From Rudanella lutea DSM 19387 (GTDB taxonomy: Bacteria > Bacteroidota > Bacteroidia > Cytophagales > Spirosomataceae): a stretch of 64,000 nucleotides of DNA. The stretch covers positions 5,475,694 to 5,539,693 of the forward strand of contig NZ_KB913013.1 of assembly GCF_000383955.1 (NCBI RefSeq). The letters are read 5' to 3'. Positions 46,865 to 55,862 of the stretch are shown piece by piece. The first letter of the stretch is position 1. Every line of letters starts with the position of its first letter. The translations under genes and the position numbers were made by a program. The notes under the pieces were generated by a model. That model was not told where the DNA came from and ran no database searches. It saw only the letters and a list, made by a program, of their open reading frames with translations.

Positions 46865-47596
46865 ATGTTTAACCGCATGGCAATTACGTTTTTACTGAGT
46901 CAGCTATACCATCAGGCCAAACAAAACCGCTGGATGCGGTATTTCACGGGGTTCAACCGGGTGGCCCTGGCGCTCGGTTTTTTGCCGTCAGGGTATGTAA
47001 AAATTGCGGGGGAGCGGTTTACGTCGCTGTCGAACAACCACCCGATGGGGCATTATCTCGAAGCCCTCTTTCATACCGGTTACTACTACACGTTTATCGG
47101 TGTGGCGCAAATGACGGCCGCTGTCTTGCTGCTTATTCCCCGAACCGCCCTGTTGGGAGCCTTGCTGTATTTTCCCATCATTCTGAATATTTGTATTCTG
47201 TCGTTTTCGGTGCGGTTCGATGGGTCGCTGGTATCGTCGCCGTTGATGGTGCTGGCCAATCTGTATCTGCTTTGCTGGGATTACGACCGCCTGAAGGTCA
47301 TTCTCCAGCCCGACTCCCGTACGGTACTGGTCAATCGCTCGAAAGGGCTTTCAAACGAGTTTCCCCTTGCCTTTTTTGCGGGTGTGCTGGTTACGGTGGT
47401 TACGGTGGGCTTTACCGTATTGAACCTGTTTGACATGAAACCGTACAACACCCTGAACGACTGCCAGCAGAATTGTCGGGATAGCCGTAACCCAGTGGCC
47501 TGTGCCGAGTTCTGCGATTGTATTCATCGGCAGGGGCAACCGCTCAACCGTTGCCTCGATGCGTACAACCGGGCAGTGGCGGCTCAGGCTAAATGA
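46865..47596 (+). CDS. Membrane protein (DoxX-like) with Cys-rich tail
   Basis: About 243 residues. The first ~200 contain four or five hydrophobic helices with a DoxX-like feel (ALGFLPSGYVKIAGERFTSL, GHYLEALFHTGYYYTFIGVAQM). A helix (FAGVLVTVVTVGFTVLNLF) then leads to an extracytoplasmic tail of about 55 residues with six Cys. Four of these form two CX3C motifs separated by eight residues (CQQNC and CAEFC). Paired CX3C motifs form disulphide-bridged helical hairpins in other proteins, which is suggestive only. The frame begins at a TTG (46811) inside the operator; the ATG at 46865 or 46877 is preferred. Function unknown. Confidence 0.7.
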   Translation: MFNRMAITFLLSQLYHQAKQNRWMRYFTGFNRVALALGFLPSGYVKIAGERFTSLSNNHPMGHYLEALFHTGYYYTFIGVAQMTAAVLLLIPRTALLGALLYFPIILNICILSFSVRFDGSLVSSPLMVLANLYLLCWDYDRLKVILQPDSRTVLVNRSKGLSNEFPLAFFAGVLVTVVTVGFTVLNLFDMKPYNTLNDCQQNCRDSRNPVACAEFCDCIHRQGQPLNRCLDAYNRAVAAQAK

Positions 47597-47821
47597 CGTC
47601 AGTTGTGGATAAGATGCGGTAGCCAATTTCCATGACTCACGTTAAATAGAACATGAGTAGCTCCCAAAAAGTAAGAAGACACGGTCCCTGTTCTTTACCC
47701 CATACCTCTCGATCTGGGATTTGCCGGATCGTTGGTCGGCTTTCCGTCGCTACGTATCATGCCAAAATCACACAGTGCAGAATGGATGAGCGATGCTCTG
47801 ACAATCAATTGTTAGTTGCAT

Positions 47822-47856
47822 TATCCATTATCCACTATCCAGTACACACTATTCAT
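47822..47856. repeat. Heptamer array (3 clear + 2 degenerate units)
   Basis: TATCCAT, TATCCAC and TATCCAG follow directly, then two weaker units (TACACAC, TATTCAT). The array ends 6 bp before the ATG at 47863, occupying the ribosome-binding region. Confidence 0.65.
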
Positions 47857-47862
47857 TCACGT

Positions 47863-48681
47863 ATGGCTTTCCGTGTTGCCTTTATCCAATACCTTCTTGT
47901 CTTCATAGTTGCTATGGTTGGACTCACCCGCCCGGCCGTAGGGCAAGCGCAACGAGCGGTCGAAATTCGGCGGTATGCCGTGGAGCAGGTACAACAGGGC
48001 GTGGCGGTCGACAAGGCGTTTTTCTACGTCATCAACAATCATTCGCTGACCAAGCACGACAAGAAAGACGGACGGCAGGTGGCGGCCTGGCAAGACAGTA
48101 CGGGCCTGCTCAAGCACATGAACAGCGGTCTGGTGCGGGGCAATACCCTCATTTGCACGCATTCAAACTATCCCGATGTACCCATGAGCAGTTCCATTGA
48201 GGTGTTCGATACGCGCACGTTGCGGCACGTAGATACCCATAGCTTTGGGCTCATGCCCGGCTCCGTAACCTGGGCCGACTTTTACCGGGGCCATTGGTGG
48301 GTAGCTTTTGCTAATTACTCCAATAAGGCGTCGGCCGAGGGCCGCGACAACCGCTGGACCATGCTGGTGAAGTACACGCCCGACTGGAAAGCGGTCGAAT
48401 CCTGGACCTTTCCGGCCCCGGTGCTGCAAGCCTTTGCGCCTTACAGCACCTCGGGCGGCAGCTGGGGCCCCGACGGACTCTTGTATTGCACGGGGCACGA
48501 CAAACCCGAGATGTACGTGCTCAAACTGCCCGACCGGGGCTCGGTGCTGCAACATGTGAAAACGATTCCGACGGTGAGCGAGGGGCAGGCTTTTTCCTTC
48601 GACCGGAGCGTGACCGGTGCGCTGGTGCTGTACGGTATCACCCGCAAAGGCAACGAGGTTATTGTGTCGGAGATTCGGTAG
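47863..48681 (+). CDS. Secreted protein with beta-propeller-like repeats, unknown function
   Basis: A 272-residue exported protein (signal peptide MAFRVAFIQYLLVFIVAMV, cleaved near AVGQA). The mature chain is strand-rich with repeated aromatic/Asp motifs (AVDKAFFYVINNHSLTKHD, RGHWWVAFANYSN, PDGLLYCTGHDKPEMYVLK). This fits a five- or six-bladed propeller related to uncharacterised cycloisomerase-like proteins. I cannot assign an activity. The frame is open from 47653; the ATG at 47863 starts the signal peptide. The 266-bp spacer upstream contains a heptamer array and nothing else clear. Its neighbour is an esterase gene 56 bp downstream. Confidence 0.72.
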   Translation: MAFRVAFIQYLLVFIVAMVGLTRPAVGQAQRAVEIRRYAVEQVQQGVAVDKAFFYVINNHSLTKHDKKDGRQVAAWQDSTGLLKHMNSGLVRGNTLICTHSNYPDVPMSSSIEVFDTRTLRHVDTHSFGLMPGSVTWADFYRGHWWVAFANYSNKASAEGRDNRWTMLVKYTPDWKAVESWTFPAPVLQAFAPYSTSGGSWGPDGLLYCTGHDKPEMYVLKLPDRGSVLQHVKTIPTVSEGQAFSFDRSVTGALVLYGITRKGNEVIVSEIR

Positions 48682-48701
48682 ATAGAATCGTTGCTAACCC
48701 A

Positions 48702-48729
48702 ACTCTGAACTACTAACTCATAACTAATT
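48702..48729. repeat. Heptamer array (4 units, ACTnnnA-like)
   Basis: Units ACTCTGA, ACTACTA, ACTCATA and ACTAATT stand in 7-bp register between the propeller-like gene and the esterase gene, ending 8 bp before the next ATG. Confidence 0.6.
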
Positions 48730-48737
48730 CTACGTGC

Positions 48738-49514
48738 ATGTTTCGCACCATTGAGTTGTCGGATTCCCGGTTTGAACACGAGGGCCTTCGTTATGTTACG
48801 GTCAAAACGCCAAACCTGCGCGGGCGGGGCGATATTACTTTTTGGTCGCCTGAAGGAGCCAATGCCGACACACCCTTGCCGCTCGTGATTTTGCTGCACG
48901 GCGTGTACGGCAGTCATTGGGCCTGGAGCCTGAAAGCGGGTGCTCACCGTACCGCCGACCGGCTTATGCAGGCGGGTCAATTGCCGCTGTTTCGGTTAGC
49001 GATGCCCTCCGATGGCCTTTGGGGCGATGGCAGTGGCTACCTGCCGCACAATGGGTATGGGTTCGACCGCTGGATTATCGACGATGTACCGGCGGCTTGT
49101 CCGGGCGCGGTTTCGGCCTGTTTCGTCGCGGGGCTATCGATGGGCGGATATGGTGCTTTACGACTCATGGCCCGTTATCCCGATCAGTTCCGGGCGGCTT
49201 CGGGACTGTCGTCCATTACGGAACTGGCGCAGATGGCCGATTTTGTCGAAGAGCCTCTCGACTTGTACCGGCAACCCGACCCGGCCGACGAATCGGTGGG
49301 GGCGTTGCTGCTGCGCAACCGTGACCAGCTACCCCCGTTCCGGTTCGATTGTGGCACCGACGATACGTTGCTTGCCGCCAATCGGACTCTGCACGAAACG
49401 CTCCGACAGGCCGGTATTCCGCACGAATACGCCGAGTACCCCGGCGGGCACGAGTGGCCGTATTGGGAAACGCATCTGGAAGATACCTTGCTGTTTTTCG
49501 GACGGTATATGTAG
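48738..49514 (+). CDS. Alpha/beta-hydrolase fold esterase (esterase D/FrmB-like)
   Basis: A 258-residue hydrolase without a signal peptide. The nucleophile elbow is AGLSMGGYGALRLMARYP, and the oxyanion-hole segment is VILLHGVYGSHWAW. The catalytic His lies in YPGGHEWPYWETHL near the C-terminus, and an Asp in FDCGTDDTLL supplies the triad acid. This set is typical of the putative esterase (esterase D) family, which includes S-formylglutathione hydrolases and acetyl xylan esterases. The substrate cannot be decided. Two palindromes of the AGATGACATCT family lie just after its stop. Confidence 0.85.
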   Translation: MFRTIELSDSRFEHEGLRYVTVKTPNLRGRGDITFWSPEGANADTPLPLVILLHGVYGSHWAWSLKAGAHRTADRLMQAGQLPLFRLAMPSDGLWGDGSGYLPHNGYGFDRWIIDDVPAACPGAVSACFVAGLSMGGYGALRLMARYPDQFRAASGLSSITELAQMADFVEEPLDLYRQPDPADESVGALLLRNRDQLPPFRFDCGTDDTLLAANRTLHETLRQAGIPHEYAEYPGGHEWPYWETHLEDTLLFFGRYM

Positions 49515-49534
49515 CGCAAAAAGCGATGCGCAGA

Positions 49535-49573
49535 ACAGAGATGACATCTTGTTTGGAAAGATGTCATCTCTGT
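49535..49573. repeat. Palindrome family copy C
   Basis: A 39-nt palindrome, ACAGAGATGACATCTT-GTTTGG-AAAGATGTCATCTCTGT in three blocks, begins 21 bp after the esterase stop. There is no T tract, so termination is not its obvious purpose. Confidence 0.88.
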
Positions 49574-49619
49574 AGCTAAATAGAAAAAAGCATTTTCCCG
49601 ACACCTTGCTTGGGCGAGG

Positions 49620-49648
49620 GATGTCATCTTGTTCAGAAAGATGACATC
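49620..49648. repeat. Palindrome family copy D
   Basis: GATGTCATCTT-GTTCAG-AAAGATGACATC: shorter copy, 46 bp beyond copy C and just upstream of the stop of the LLM oxidoreductase gene on the opposite strand. Confidence 0.82.
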
Positions 49649-49675
49649 GCATGGGGGCATATCTCCAAAATCAAC

Positions 49676-50695
49676 TTACACCAGTTGCGGGGCGGCTTGC
49701 TGAGCTAGAGCATCGCGCACTTGGGCGGTCAGCTCAAACGACCGGAGCCGGGCCGTGTGGTCGTAAATCTGAGCCGTGGTAATCAGCTCGTCGGGTTGCG
49801 TTTGGGCGATAAACCGTTCTAAACCCTGTTGCACCGTTTCGGGAGCACCCACAACAGCGTAACGGAGTGCCTGATTAATACCGGCCTGTTCGGCCGCGTA
49901 GCTGAGCAGTTCGGGATGGTCGATGGGGGGAGGCAGTAAGCCCGGCGTACCCGTTCGGAGATTGATAAACTGTTGCTGTACCGACGTAAACAGTCGTTGG
50001 GCCTCGGCGTCGGTATGGGCAGCTACTACATTAATCGCCAGCATCAGATACGGTTTTGCCAGATTTTCGGACGGTTTGAACTGGCTCCGGTATATGTCGA
50101 TGGCCTGCATGAGCGCGTTGGGCGCAAAGTGCGACGCAAACGCAAACGGCAAACCCAGCAAGGCTGCTAACTGTGCCCCGAACAAGCTCGATCCCAGAAT
50201 CCAGACGGGCACGTTCAGCCCCGCGCCGGGTACCGCCCGAATGGCCTGATCGTCGGCTGCGGGCTGAAAATACCGCTGTAACTCCACCACATCCTGCGGA
50301 AAAGTATCGGGGCCGGTCAGGTTCCGGCGGAGGGCCCGGGCCGTGAGCTGATCGGAGCCGGGTGCCCGCCCCACGCCCAGATCAATCCGGTTGGGGTAGA
50401 GTGAGGCCAGAGTGCCAAATTGCTCGGCAATAACCAGCGGGGAGTGGTTGGGGAGCATGATACCTCCCGAACCAACCCGAATGGTTTGGGTACCGCCAGC
50501 CACATAGCCGACAGCCACGGCTGTAGCGGCACTGGCCACGCCGGTCATGTTGTGGTGCTCGGCCAGCCAGTAGCGGTGGTAACCCCAGCGTTCGGCGTGT
50601 TGAGCCAGATCGAGTGTATTGCGGAGGGCTTGTGCGGCTGTGCTGCCCATCGGAACGGGAGCCAGATCAAGTATCGAAAACGGAATGGATGCCAT
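49676..50695 (-). CDS. LLM class flavin-dependent oxidoreductase
   Basis: A 339-residue TIM-barrel flavoprotein of the bacterial luciferase-like superfamily. Typical strings are [19 protein letters not shown] at the start, [12 protein letters not shown] (HH motif), [20 protein letters not shown] and [12 protein letters not shown]. Members use FMNH2 or F420 to oxidise varied substrates; the beginning matches the MsnO8 subgroup often annotated in Bacteroidota. The start at 50695 (MASIPFS) was preferred over 50707. The gene converges with the esterase gene and diverges from the polysaccharide utilisation locus. Confidence 0.9.
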   Translation of the reverse strand: MASIPFSILDLAPVPMGSTAAQALRNTLDLAQHAERWGYHRYWLAEHHNMTGVASAATAVAVGYVAGGTQTIRVGSGGIMLPNHSPLVIAEQFGTLASLYPNRIDLGVGRAPGSDQLTARALRRNLTGPDTFPQDVVELQRYFQPAADDQAIRAVPGAGLNVPVWILGSSLFGAQLAALLGLPFAFASHFAPNALMQAIDIYRSQFKPSENLAKPYLMLAINVVAAHTDAEAQRLFTSVQQQFINLRTGTPGLLPPPIDHPELLSYAAEQAGINQALRYAVVGAPETVQQGLERFIAQTQPDELITTAQIYDHTARLRSFELTAQVRDALAQQAAPQLV

Positions 50696-51080
50696 GATTG
50701 GAAACACAAAAACGGTCGTTGAGAAACTAACCCGTTTGGCAATGGCCAGTCGGGTGTGTTACCGGATAACATCAGGCAGGGGCGAATGAGTGCCCGACGT
50801 TACGGAACCGAGTCGGCAGAAAGGGGGAGGGGTGAGGCTTCTCCCGATCATCGACCGGGAGAAGGCCCGCATTCTAACCTATGAAGACTAAATTGACCGG
50901 ATACGAATCCAGACTATATACGTCGACAAAGAGGAATAAGGCTATTGGGGTAGTATTAAATAAAATTTTTATCCCTAAGCAACTGATCTGTTGTTGCTTG
51001 GATGTGACTATATAGATCAAATGTATAATGAGCCTGTAGGTCGCTTATATTTGCACCCCTATTTTCAAATTAACTCACGT
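50696..51080. other. 385-bp intergenic region upstream of the SusC gene
   Basis: No gene is seen. A 9-bp hairpin (CTTCTCCCG at 50838-50846 with CGGGAGAAG at 50856-50864) lacks a T tract. The right 120 bp is AT-rich and holds the SusC promoter box. No sensor gene of the polysaccharide locus is found here. Confidence 0.7.
51046..51053 (+). promoter_or_regulatory. Probable -7 promoter box for the SusC/SusD locus
   Basis: TATATTTG fits TAnnTTTG and ends 27 bp before the SusC ATG. Confidence 0.6.
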
Positions 51081-54000
51081 ATGAGAACACTCGCTTACAT
51101 CTTAACAGGATTATGGCTCGTGGTTTGTGGCCGTGCTTATGCACAGGATCAGCAGGTTACGGGTCGGGTGGTTAGTAAAACCGACGGGCAGGGGTTACCC
51201 GGCGTCAGCGTTCTGGTGAAAGGCACCACCACGGGTACCGCCACCGATGCGAACGGTGACTTTCAGCTCAATGTGCCGAGCGGGGCAGTGCTCCAGTTCA
51301 GCATGATTGGCATGACGAGTCAGGAGGTGCCGGTGGGCAATCAGACGGTTATCAACGTTCAATTGGCCGACGATGCCCGTGCTCTTGAAGAGGTGGTTGT
51401 GGTAGGCTACGGCACGCAGCGTAAGATAGACGTGACGGGCTCGGTGGCGCAGGTAAAAGGCGAAGAACTGGCCCGCCAGCCGGTGTTGTCGGCCACGCAG
51501 GCCCTACAAAGCAAGGTATCGGGGGTGCAGATTATCAACTCCGGCGCACCGGGACAGGCACCTACCGTCCGGATTCGGGGAACGGGCACGCTGCTGGGCG
51601 GGGCCGACCCGTTGTACGTAGTCGATGGGATCATTACCGAAGACATTCGGAACATCAACACGGCCGATATTACCTCGGTCGATGTGCTCAAAGATGCATC
51701 GGCCACGGCTATCTATGGGGTGCGGGCGGCCAATGGGGTCGTTTTGATCACAACCCGGCGCGGTAAAACTGGCGCACCCAGCGTGACCTACGATGGGTAT
51801 GTGGGGATCAGAACTCCCGCCTACCGGGTGCGCATGGCCGATTCGGAGCTGTTTGCCACGTACAGCAACGAGGCTGTTCGTTACGATAATCCCACAGCTC
51901 CGCTGCCGTTCGACCCGGCTACGGCTGCGGCTACCAACACCGATTGGTTCAAGGCGATCACCCGCACGGGCTTCCAGCAAAATCACGCTCTCTCGGTGAG
52001 TGGTGGCACCGACCGGTCGACGTACCTCTTCAGCGCAGGCTACTTTACCGAAAAAGGGATTTTGAAAGGCTCAGACTATAACCGCCTGACTTTGCGGCTC
52101 AACAATGAATACACGCTGACACCCGCTTTCAAGCTGGGCCATAACCTGAGCTTAGCCAACGACAACTCGAACCTGACCGGTACCAGCGACCCCGCCCTGC
52201 CCAGTACGGCTGCTTTTTCGGCGTTTACCAATGCGTACAAGCAGGCTCCGACCGTGCCCGTGCGCAATGCCGACGGCACCTATGGGTTTACCTCGCGCAA
52301 CAACGTGGCAAACCCCGTTGCTCAGCTCGATTACACCAATTACCGCTCACGCGGGTTGCGGCTGCAAGGCTCGTTTTACGGAAATCTGACGGTTTTCAAG
52401 AAGGTAACGCTGCTCTCCAACTTTGGTATTGAGAGCAACGGCAGCCGGGCCTATACCTACAACCCGGTGTATCAGGTGTCGTCGAATCAGCGCAATCTGA
52501 CCAGTACGCTCAACACGGGCCGGTCGAATAGTGCACGCTGGTTGTGGACCAACACGGCCGAATACAACAACACGTTTGCCGAAAAGCATACCGTGAAGAT
52601 ACTGGCCGGTTACGTGGCCGAGCGGTTTCAGGACAACATTCTGAGTGCAGCGCGGCAGGATGTACCCCCGCAGTCGAACTACTTCTATCTGAATACCGGT
52701 AACGCGTCGACGGCAACCAACTCGGAGTCGGGCAGTATTCAAACCCGGCAGTCGTACATCGGGCGGGTCAACTACAATTATTCTGACCGGTATCTGCTCA
52801 CGGCTACGGCCCGTTACGATGGGTCGAGCAAGTTTCCGACAAATAACCGCTGGGGATTCTTCCCGTCGGTGGGTGTAGGCTGGGTTCTTAGCGAAGAGCC
52901 ATTCCTGCGTGGCAAAACCCCGTTCGATCAGCTAAAGGCCCGCGTAAGCTGGGGTAAAACCGGTAATGATCGTATCAGCCCCAGTGCGTTCTTGTACACC
53001 ATTGCCAGCGGTCTCGACTATGCGTTTGGCGCGAATCAGACCCTGCAACAGGGCCGCACGATTACCAACCTGATCGACCCGAACCTGCGCTGGGAGGTGA
53101 CCACCGGTACCGACATTGGGCTGGAGTTTGCCCTGGCCCGCAATCGCCTGACGGGTGAGTTGACGTACTACAATAAGCGAACGACCGACGCCCTCTTCAC
53201 GCGCCCGATCGACGCCATTTTTGGGGATGTCGACGGCTCGTACCTGACCAATGCCGCCAGTGTGCGCAACCGTGGGTTTGAGTTTGCCCTGAACTGGCGC
53301 AACAATGCCACCAACGGATTTTCGTACAACGTGGGGGTCAATGCGACCATCAACCGCAACCAGCTTGAAGATGTACAGGGTGGCCTGCCTATTAATGAGG
53401 GTGGTCTGGGCAACGGACAGTTCACGACCCGCACCGCCGTGGGGCAGCCTATCGGGAGTTTCTGGGTATGGCAAACCGATGGCATTTTCCAGACACAGGA
53501 GGAGGTGAACAACACCCGCGCTAAAGTTCAGGGTACGAAGCCGGGCGATTTCCGGTACGTAGACCAGAACGGCGATGGCGTTATTGACGACAACGACCGC
53601 GTGTTTGTGGGCTCGTATCAGCCCAAGCTGTATTTTGGGGTGAACGGCGGGTTTACCTACCGCAATTTCGACTTCTCGACGGACTGGTACGCCAACTTTG
53701 GCAACAAGGTGTACAATGGTAAAAAGGCCCAACGCTTTGGTAATGAAAACATTGAAGCGTCGAGGGCCGACCGCTGGACTCCCACGAACCCCAGCACGAC
53801 TGAGCCGCGGGCCAGCAACGCCGTGCCCATTGCATCGACGTACTATGTGGAGTCGGGGTCGTTTTTCCGGGTCAACAACGTGACGTTGGGCTACACCTTA
53901 CCGCGCGAGCTGGTATCGAGCCTGAAAGTTAGCCGGGTTCGGTTCTACGTAACGGCCCAAAATGCCCTGACGATCAAAGCGTTTTCGGGATACACTCCTG

Positions 54001-54095
54001 AATTGCCCGGCTCTAACCCGCTCAATGCCGGTGTCGAGTTGAGCACGTACCCGGTCACATCGGCTTATCTGGCAGGTCTGAATATTGGCTTTTAA
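51081..54095 (+). CDS. SusC/RagA-type TonB-linked outer membrane transporter
   Basis: A 1004-residue importer that works with the next gene's SusD-type lipoprotein to pull oligosaccharides through the outer membrane. Signal peptide MRTLAYILTGLWLVVCGRAYAQ. The N-terminal domain reads VTGRVVSKTDGQGLPGVSVLVKG, then LEEVVVVGYGTQRKIDVTGSV leads into the plug (RIRGTGTLLGGADPLYVVDG, SVDVLKDASATAIYGVRAANG), and the barrel ends with a terminal Phe. These are the hallmark SusC strings. The frame is open from 50991; the ATG at 51081 starts the signal peptide. It shares a transcript with the SusD gene 14 bp downstream. Confidence 0.96.
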   Translation: MRTLAYILTGLWLVVCGRAYAQDQQVTGRVVSKTDGQGLPGVSVLVKGTTTGTATDANGDFQLNVPSGAVLQFSMIGMTSQEVPVGNQTVINVQLADDARALEEVVVVGYGTQRKIDVTGSVAQVKGEELARQPVLSATQALQSKVSGVQIINSGAPGQAPTVRIRGTGTLLGGADPLYVVDGIITEDIRNINTADITSVDVLKDASATAIYGVRAANGVVLITTRRGKTGAPSVTYDGYVGIRTPAYRVRMADSELFATYSNEAVRYDNPTAPLPFDPATAAATNTDWFKAITRTGFQQNHALSVSGGTDRSTYLFSAGYFTEKGILKGSDYNRLTLRLNNEYTLTPAFKLGHNLSLANDNSNLTGTSDPALPSTAAFSAFTNAYKQAPTVPVRNADGTYGFTSRNNVANPVAQLDYTNYRSRGLRLQGSFYGNLTVFKKVTLLSNFGIESNGSRAYTYNPVYQVSSNQRNLTSTLNTGRSNSARWLWTNTAEYNNTFAEKHTVKILAGYVAERFQDNILSAARQDVPPQSNYFYLNTGNASTATNSESGSIQTRQSYIGRVNYNYSDRYLLTATARYDGSSKFPTNNRWGFFPSVGVGWVLSEEPFLRGKTPFDQLKARVSWGKTGNDRISPSAFLYTIASGLDYAFGANQTLQQGRTITNLIDPNLRWEVTTGTDIGLEFALARNRLTGELTYYNKRTTDALFTRPIDAIFGDVDGSYLTNAASVRNRGFEFALNWRNNATNGFSYNVGVNATINRNQLEDVQGGLPINEGGLGNGQFTTRTAVGQPIGSFWVWQTDGIFQTQEEVNNTRAKVQGTKPGDFRYVDQNGDGVIDDNDRVFVGSYQPKLYFGVNGGFTYRNFDFSTDWYANFGNKVYNGKKAQRFGNENIEASRADRWTPTNPSTTEPRASNAVPIASTYYVESGSFFRVNNVTLGYTLPRELVSSLKVSRVRFYVTAQNALTIKAFSGYTPELPGSNPLNAGVELSTYPVTSAYLAGLNIGF

Positions 54096-54108
54096 GTAAA
54101 CAACGCAG

Positions 54109-55608
54109 ATGAAAACGCTTCAAAAAATTCTAACCTACGCCGGTGTTGGCGGTCTTCTGGTTGCGGGTGGGTGTTCGCAGTCGTTTCTCGACGTACCCCC
54201 GCAGGGTCAGCAAACACCCACGGATTTCTTTTCGAGCAATGCCGACGCGGCTACGAGTCTGGTCAATGCGGTGTATGCCAAAATGGTCGACTGGAACTTC
54301 CACTCGTTCTCGTGGAATGGCATCACAAGCATTGCCTCCGACGATGCTGATAAGGGAAGCTCGCCCGGCGATACTGGCACTGATAAGGATCAGCTCGATA
54401 ACTTCACGTTTACCCCGTCGAGCATTTCGTTCAACGAGGTGTGGGGTGGGCATTATGAGGCCATCGCCCGCGCCAATCAGGCGCTGGACAACCTGCCCGC
54501 GTTGAGCATCAACGATACGCTCAAAAACCGGCTCATTGGCGAAGCCAGTTTTCTGCGGGCGTACTTCTACTTCAATCTGGTGCGTGCGTTTGGGGGGGTA
54601 CCGCTGATTACCAAAGTCGCCGATCCAACCAGTCAAAGCGATATTCAGAATGGGCGCGTGCGGGCCACAGCTGCTCAGGTGTACGCCCAAATCGAGACCG
54701 ATCTGAACACGGCTATTGCCAACCTGCCCGAAAAATCGCAGTACAACGCGGCCGATTTGGGTCGGGCGTCGAAAGGAGCAGCCAAAACGTTGCTGGCTAA
54801 GGTGTCGATGTACCAGAAAAAATGGGATGTGGTGCTCCGGCTTACCGACGAGGTGATTGCCTCCGGGCAGTACTCGCTCTTGCCAAACTATGGCGAACTC
54901 TGGCGTGAGTCGTCGGAGAACGGTGTTGAGTCGATTTTTGAGATTCAGGGCCGGGGCGTAACGCCCAACAAGGGGGTACAGGGGTACTTTGAGTCGCAGG
55001 GGGCGCGGGGCGAAAACGGCTGGGGCTGGGGTTTCAACACCCCCTCTGAAGACCTTTTCAAAGCCTACGAAACAGGCGATACACGCCGGACAGGCACCAT
55101 CATCGAGCGAGGAACGACCCTATGGGACGGCCGGGTGGTGAGCCCCAACGCCGAAAACCCACGGTATAACTACAAAGCATACGTGAGCTTCACCCGTGAA
55201 ACGAACAACGGAAACACCTGGGAAACGGGTAAAAACGTGCGGGTGCTGCGGTATGCCGAATTGCTGCTGATGAATGCCGAAGCCGCCAATGAGCTGGGGC
55301 AGTCGGCCAAGGCCCTGACCGCGCTCAACCGGGTTCGGGCGCGGGCACGGGGTGGAGCTACGGGCGTTTTGCCCGACCTGACCACTACAGTTCAGACTAA
55401 CCTCCGGCAGGCTATCTGGCGCGAACGCCGGGTCGAGCTGGCCTTTGAACATGACCGTTACTTCGATTTGGTACGTCAGGGGCGGGCCGCCGAGGTGTAC
55501 CGGGCACTGGGTAAAAACTTTGTGGCTGGTAAGCACGAGCTGTTCCCGATCCCACAGCCGCAGATTCAGCTCAGCGGGGGGCAACTAACCCAAAATCCGG
55601 GGTATTAA
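54109..55608 (+). CDS. SusD/RagB-type nutrient-binding lipoprotein
   Basis: A 499-residue surface lipoprotein with signal MKTLQKILTYAGVGGLLVAGGC (Cys22 lipidation site) followed by SQSFLDVPPQGQ. Tetratricopeptide-like helical repeats dominate, for example FLRAYFYFNLVRAFGGVPL and GRASKGAAKTLLAKVSMY. The C-terminal half has RYAELLLMNAEAANELGQ, the RARGG hairpin and RRVELAFEHDRYFDLVR, all SusD hallmarks. It caps the SusC barrel and binds the glycan. Only 13 bp separate the two genes. Which glycan it binds is inferred from the GH144-type gene after it. Confidence 0.96.
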   Translation: MKTLQKILTYAGVGGLLVAGGCSQSFLDVPPQGQQTPTDFFSSNADAATSLVNAVYAKMVDWNFHSFSWNGITSIASDDADKGSSPGDTGTDKDQLDNFTFTPSSISFNEVWGGHYEAIARANQALDNLPALSINDTLKNRLIGEASFLRAYFYFNLVRAFGGVPLITKVADPTSQSDIQNGRVRATAAQVYAQIETDLNTAIANLPEKSQYNAADLGRASKGAAKTLLAKVSMYQKKWDVVLRLTDEVIASGQYSLLPNYGELWRESSENGVESIFEIQGRGVTPNKGVQGYFESQGARGENGWGWGFNTPSEDLFKAYETGDTRRTGTIIERGTTLWDGRVVSPNAENPRYNYKAYVSFTRETNNGNTWETGKNVRVLRYAELLLMNAEAANELGQSAKALTALNRVRARARGGATGVLPDLTTTVQTNLRQAIWRERRVELAFEHDRYFDLVRQGRAAEVYRALGKNFVAGKHELFPIPQPQIQLSGGQLTQNPGY

Positions 55609-55610
55609 GG

Positions 55611-55638
55611 GGTTTTTGGTTCATGGTTTTGGGTTGTT
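55611..55638. repeat. Heptamer array (4 units, GGTTnnn)
   Basis: GGTTTTT, GGTTCAT, GGTTTTG and GGTTGTT run in register beginning 3 bp after the SusD stop codon. Confidence 0.75.
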
Positions 55639-55659
55639 TGTCAGATTATGTGAAAATTG

Positions 55660-55719
55660 TGTAGTTCTGGTCTGTGCGGTCCGACGGGTCGGCCGGAGGG
55701 CCGACAGGCCAGAGCTACA
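55660..55719. repeat. 60-bp imperfect hairpin
   Basis: A 16-nt arm (55660-55675) pairs with 55704-55719 at 14 positions; the loop contains GTCGG/CCGAC-type arms of its own. It lies between SusD and the glucanase gene and has no T tract. Confidence 0.7.
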
Positions 55720-55779
55720 AGGATACCGAATCTCCACAAAAATTGTCAGACAGCCAGATTTTGCTCAACTTGTTAGCTG

Positions 55780-55818
55780 ACAGAGATGACATTTCGTTTG
55801 GAGAAATGTCATCTCTGT
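55780..55818. repeat. Palindrome family copy E
   Basis: 39-nt palindrome with arms ACAGAGATGACATTTC and its near complement around GTTTG. It shares the outer ACAGAGATGACAT block with copy C, and the two C-to-T / G-to-A changes in its arms compensate each other. Confidence 0.88.
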
Positions 55819-55862
55819 AGTTTATGCTCGGCTGACGGCTAGCTCAACTCCCCCTTTATTTC

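Noticed and set aside
47653-47862. N-terminal extension of the propeller-like protein from 47653
   Set aside because: Precedes a good signal peptide at 47863 and crosses a heptamer array; no alignment support.
55660-55719. Riboswitch or small RNA in the SusD-glucanase spacer
   Set aside because: It is a single imperfect hairpin without conserved riboswitch features or promoter.
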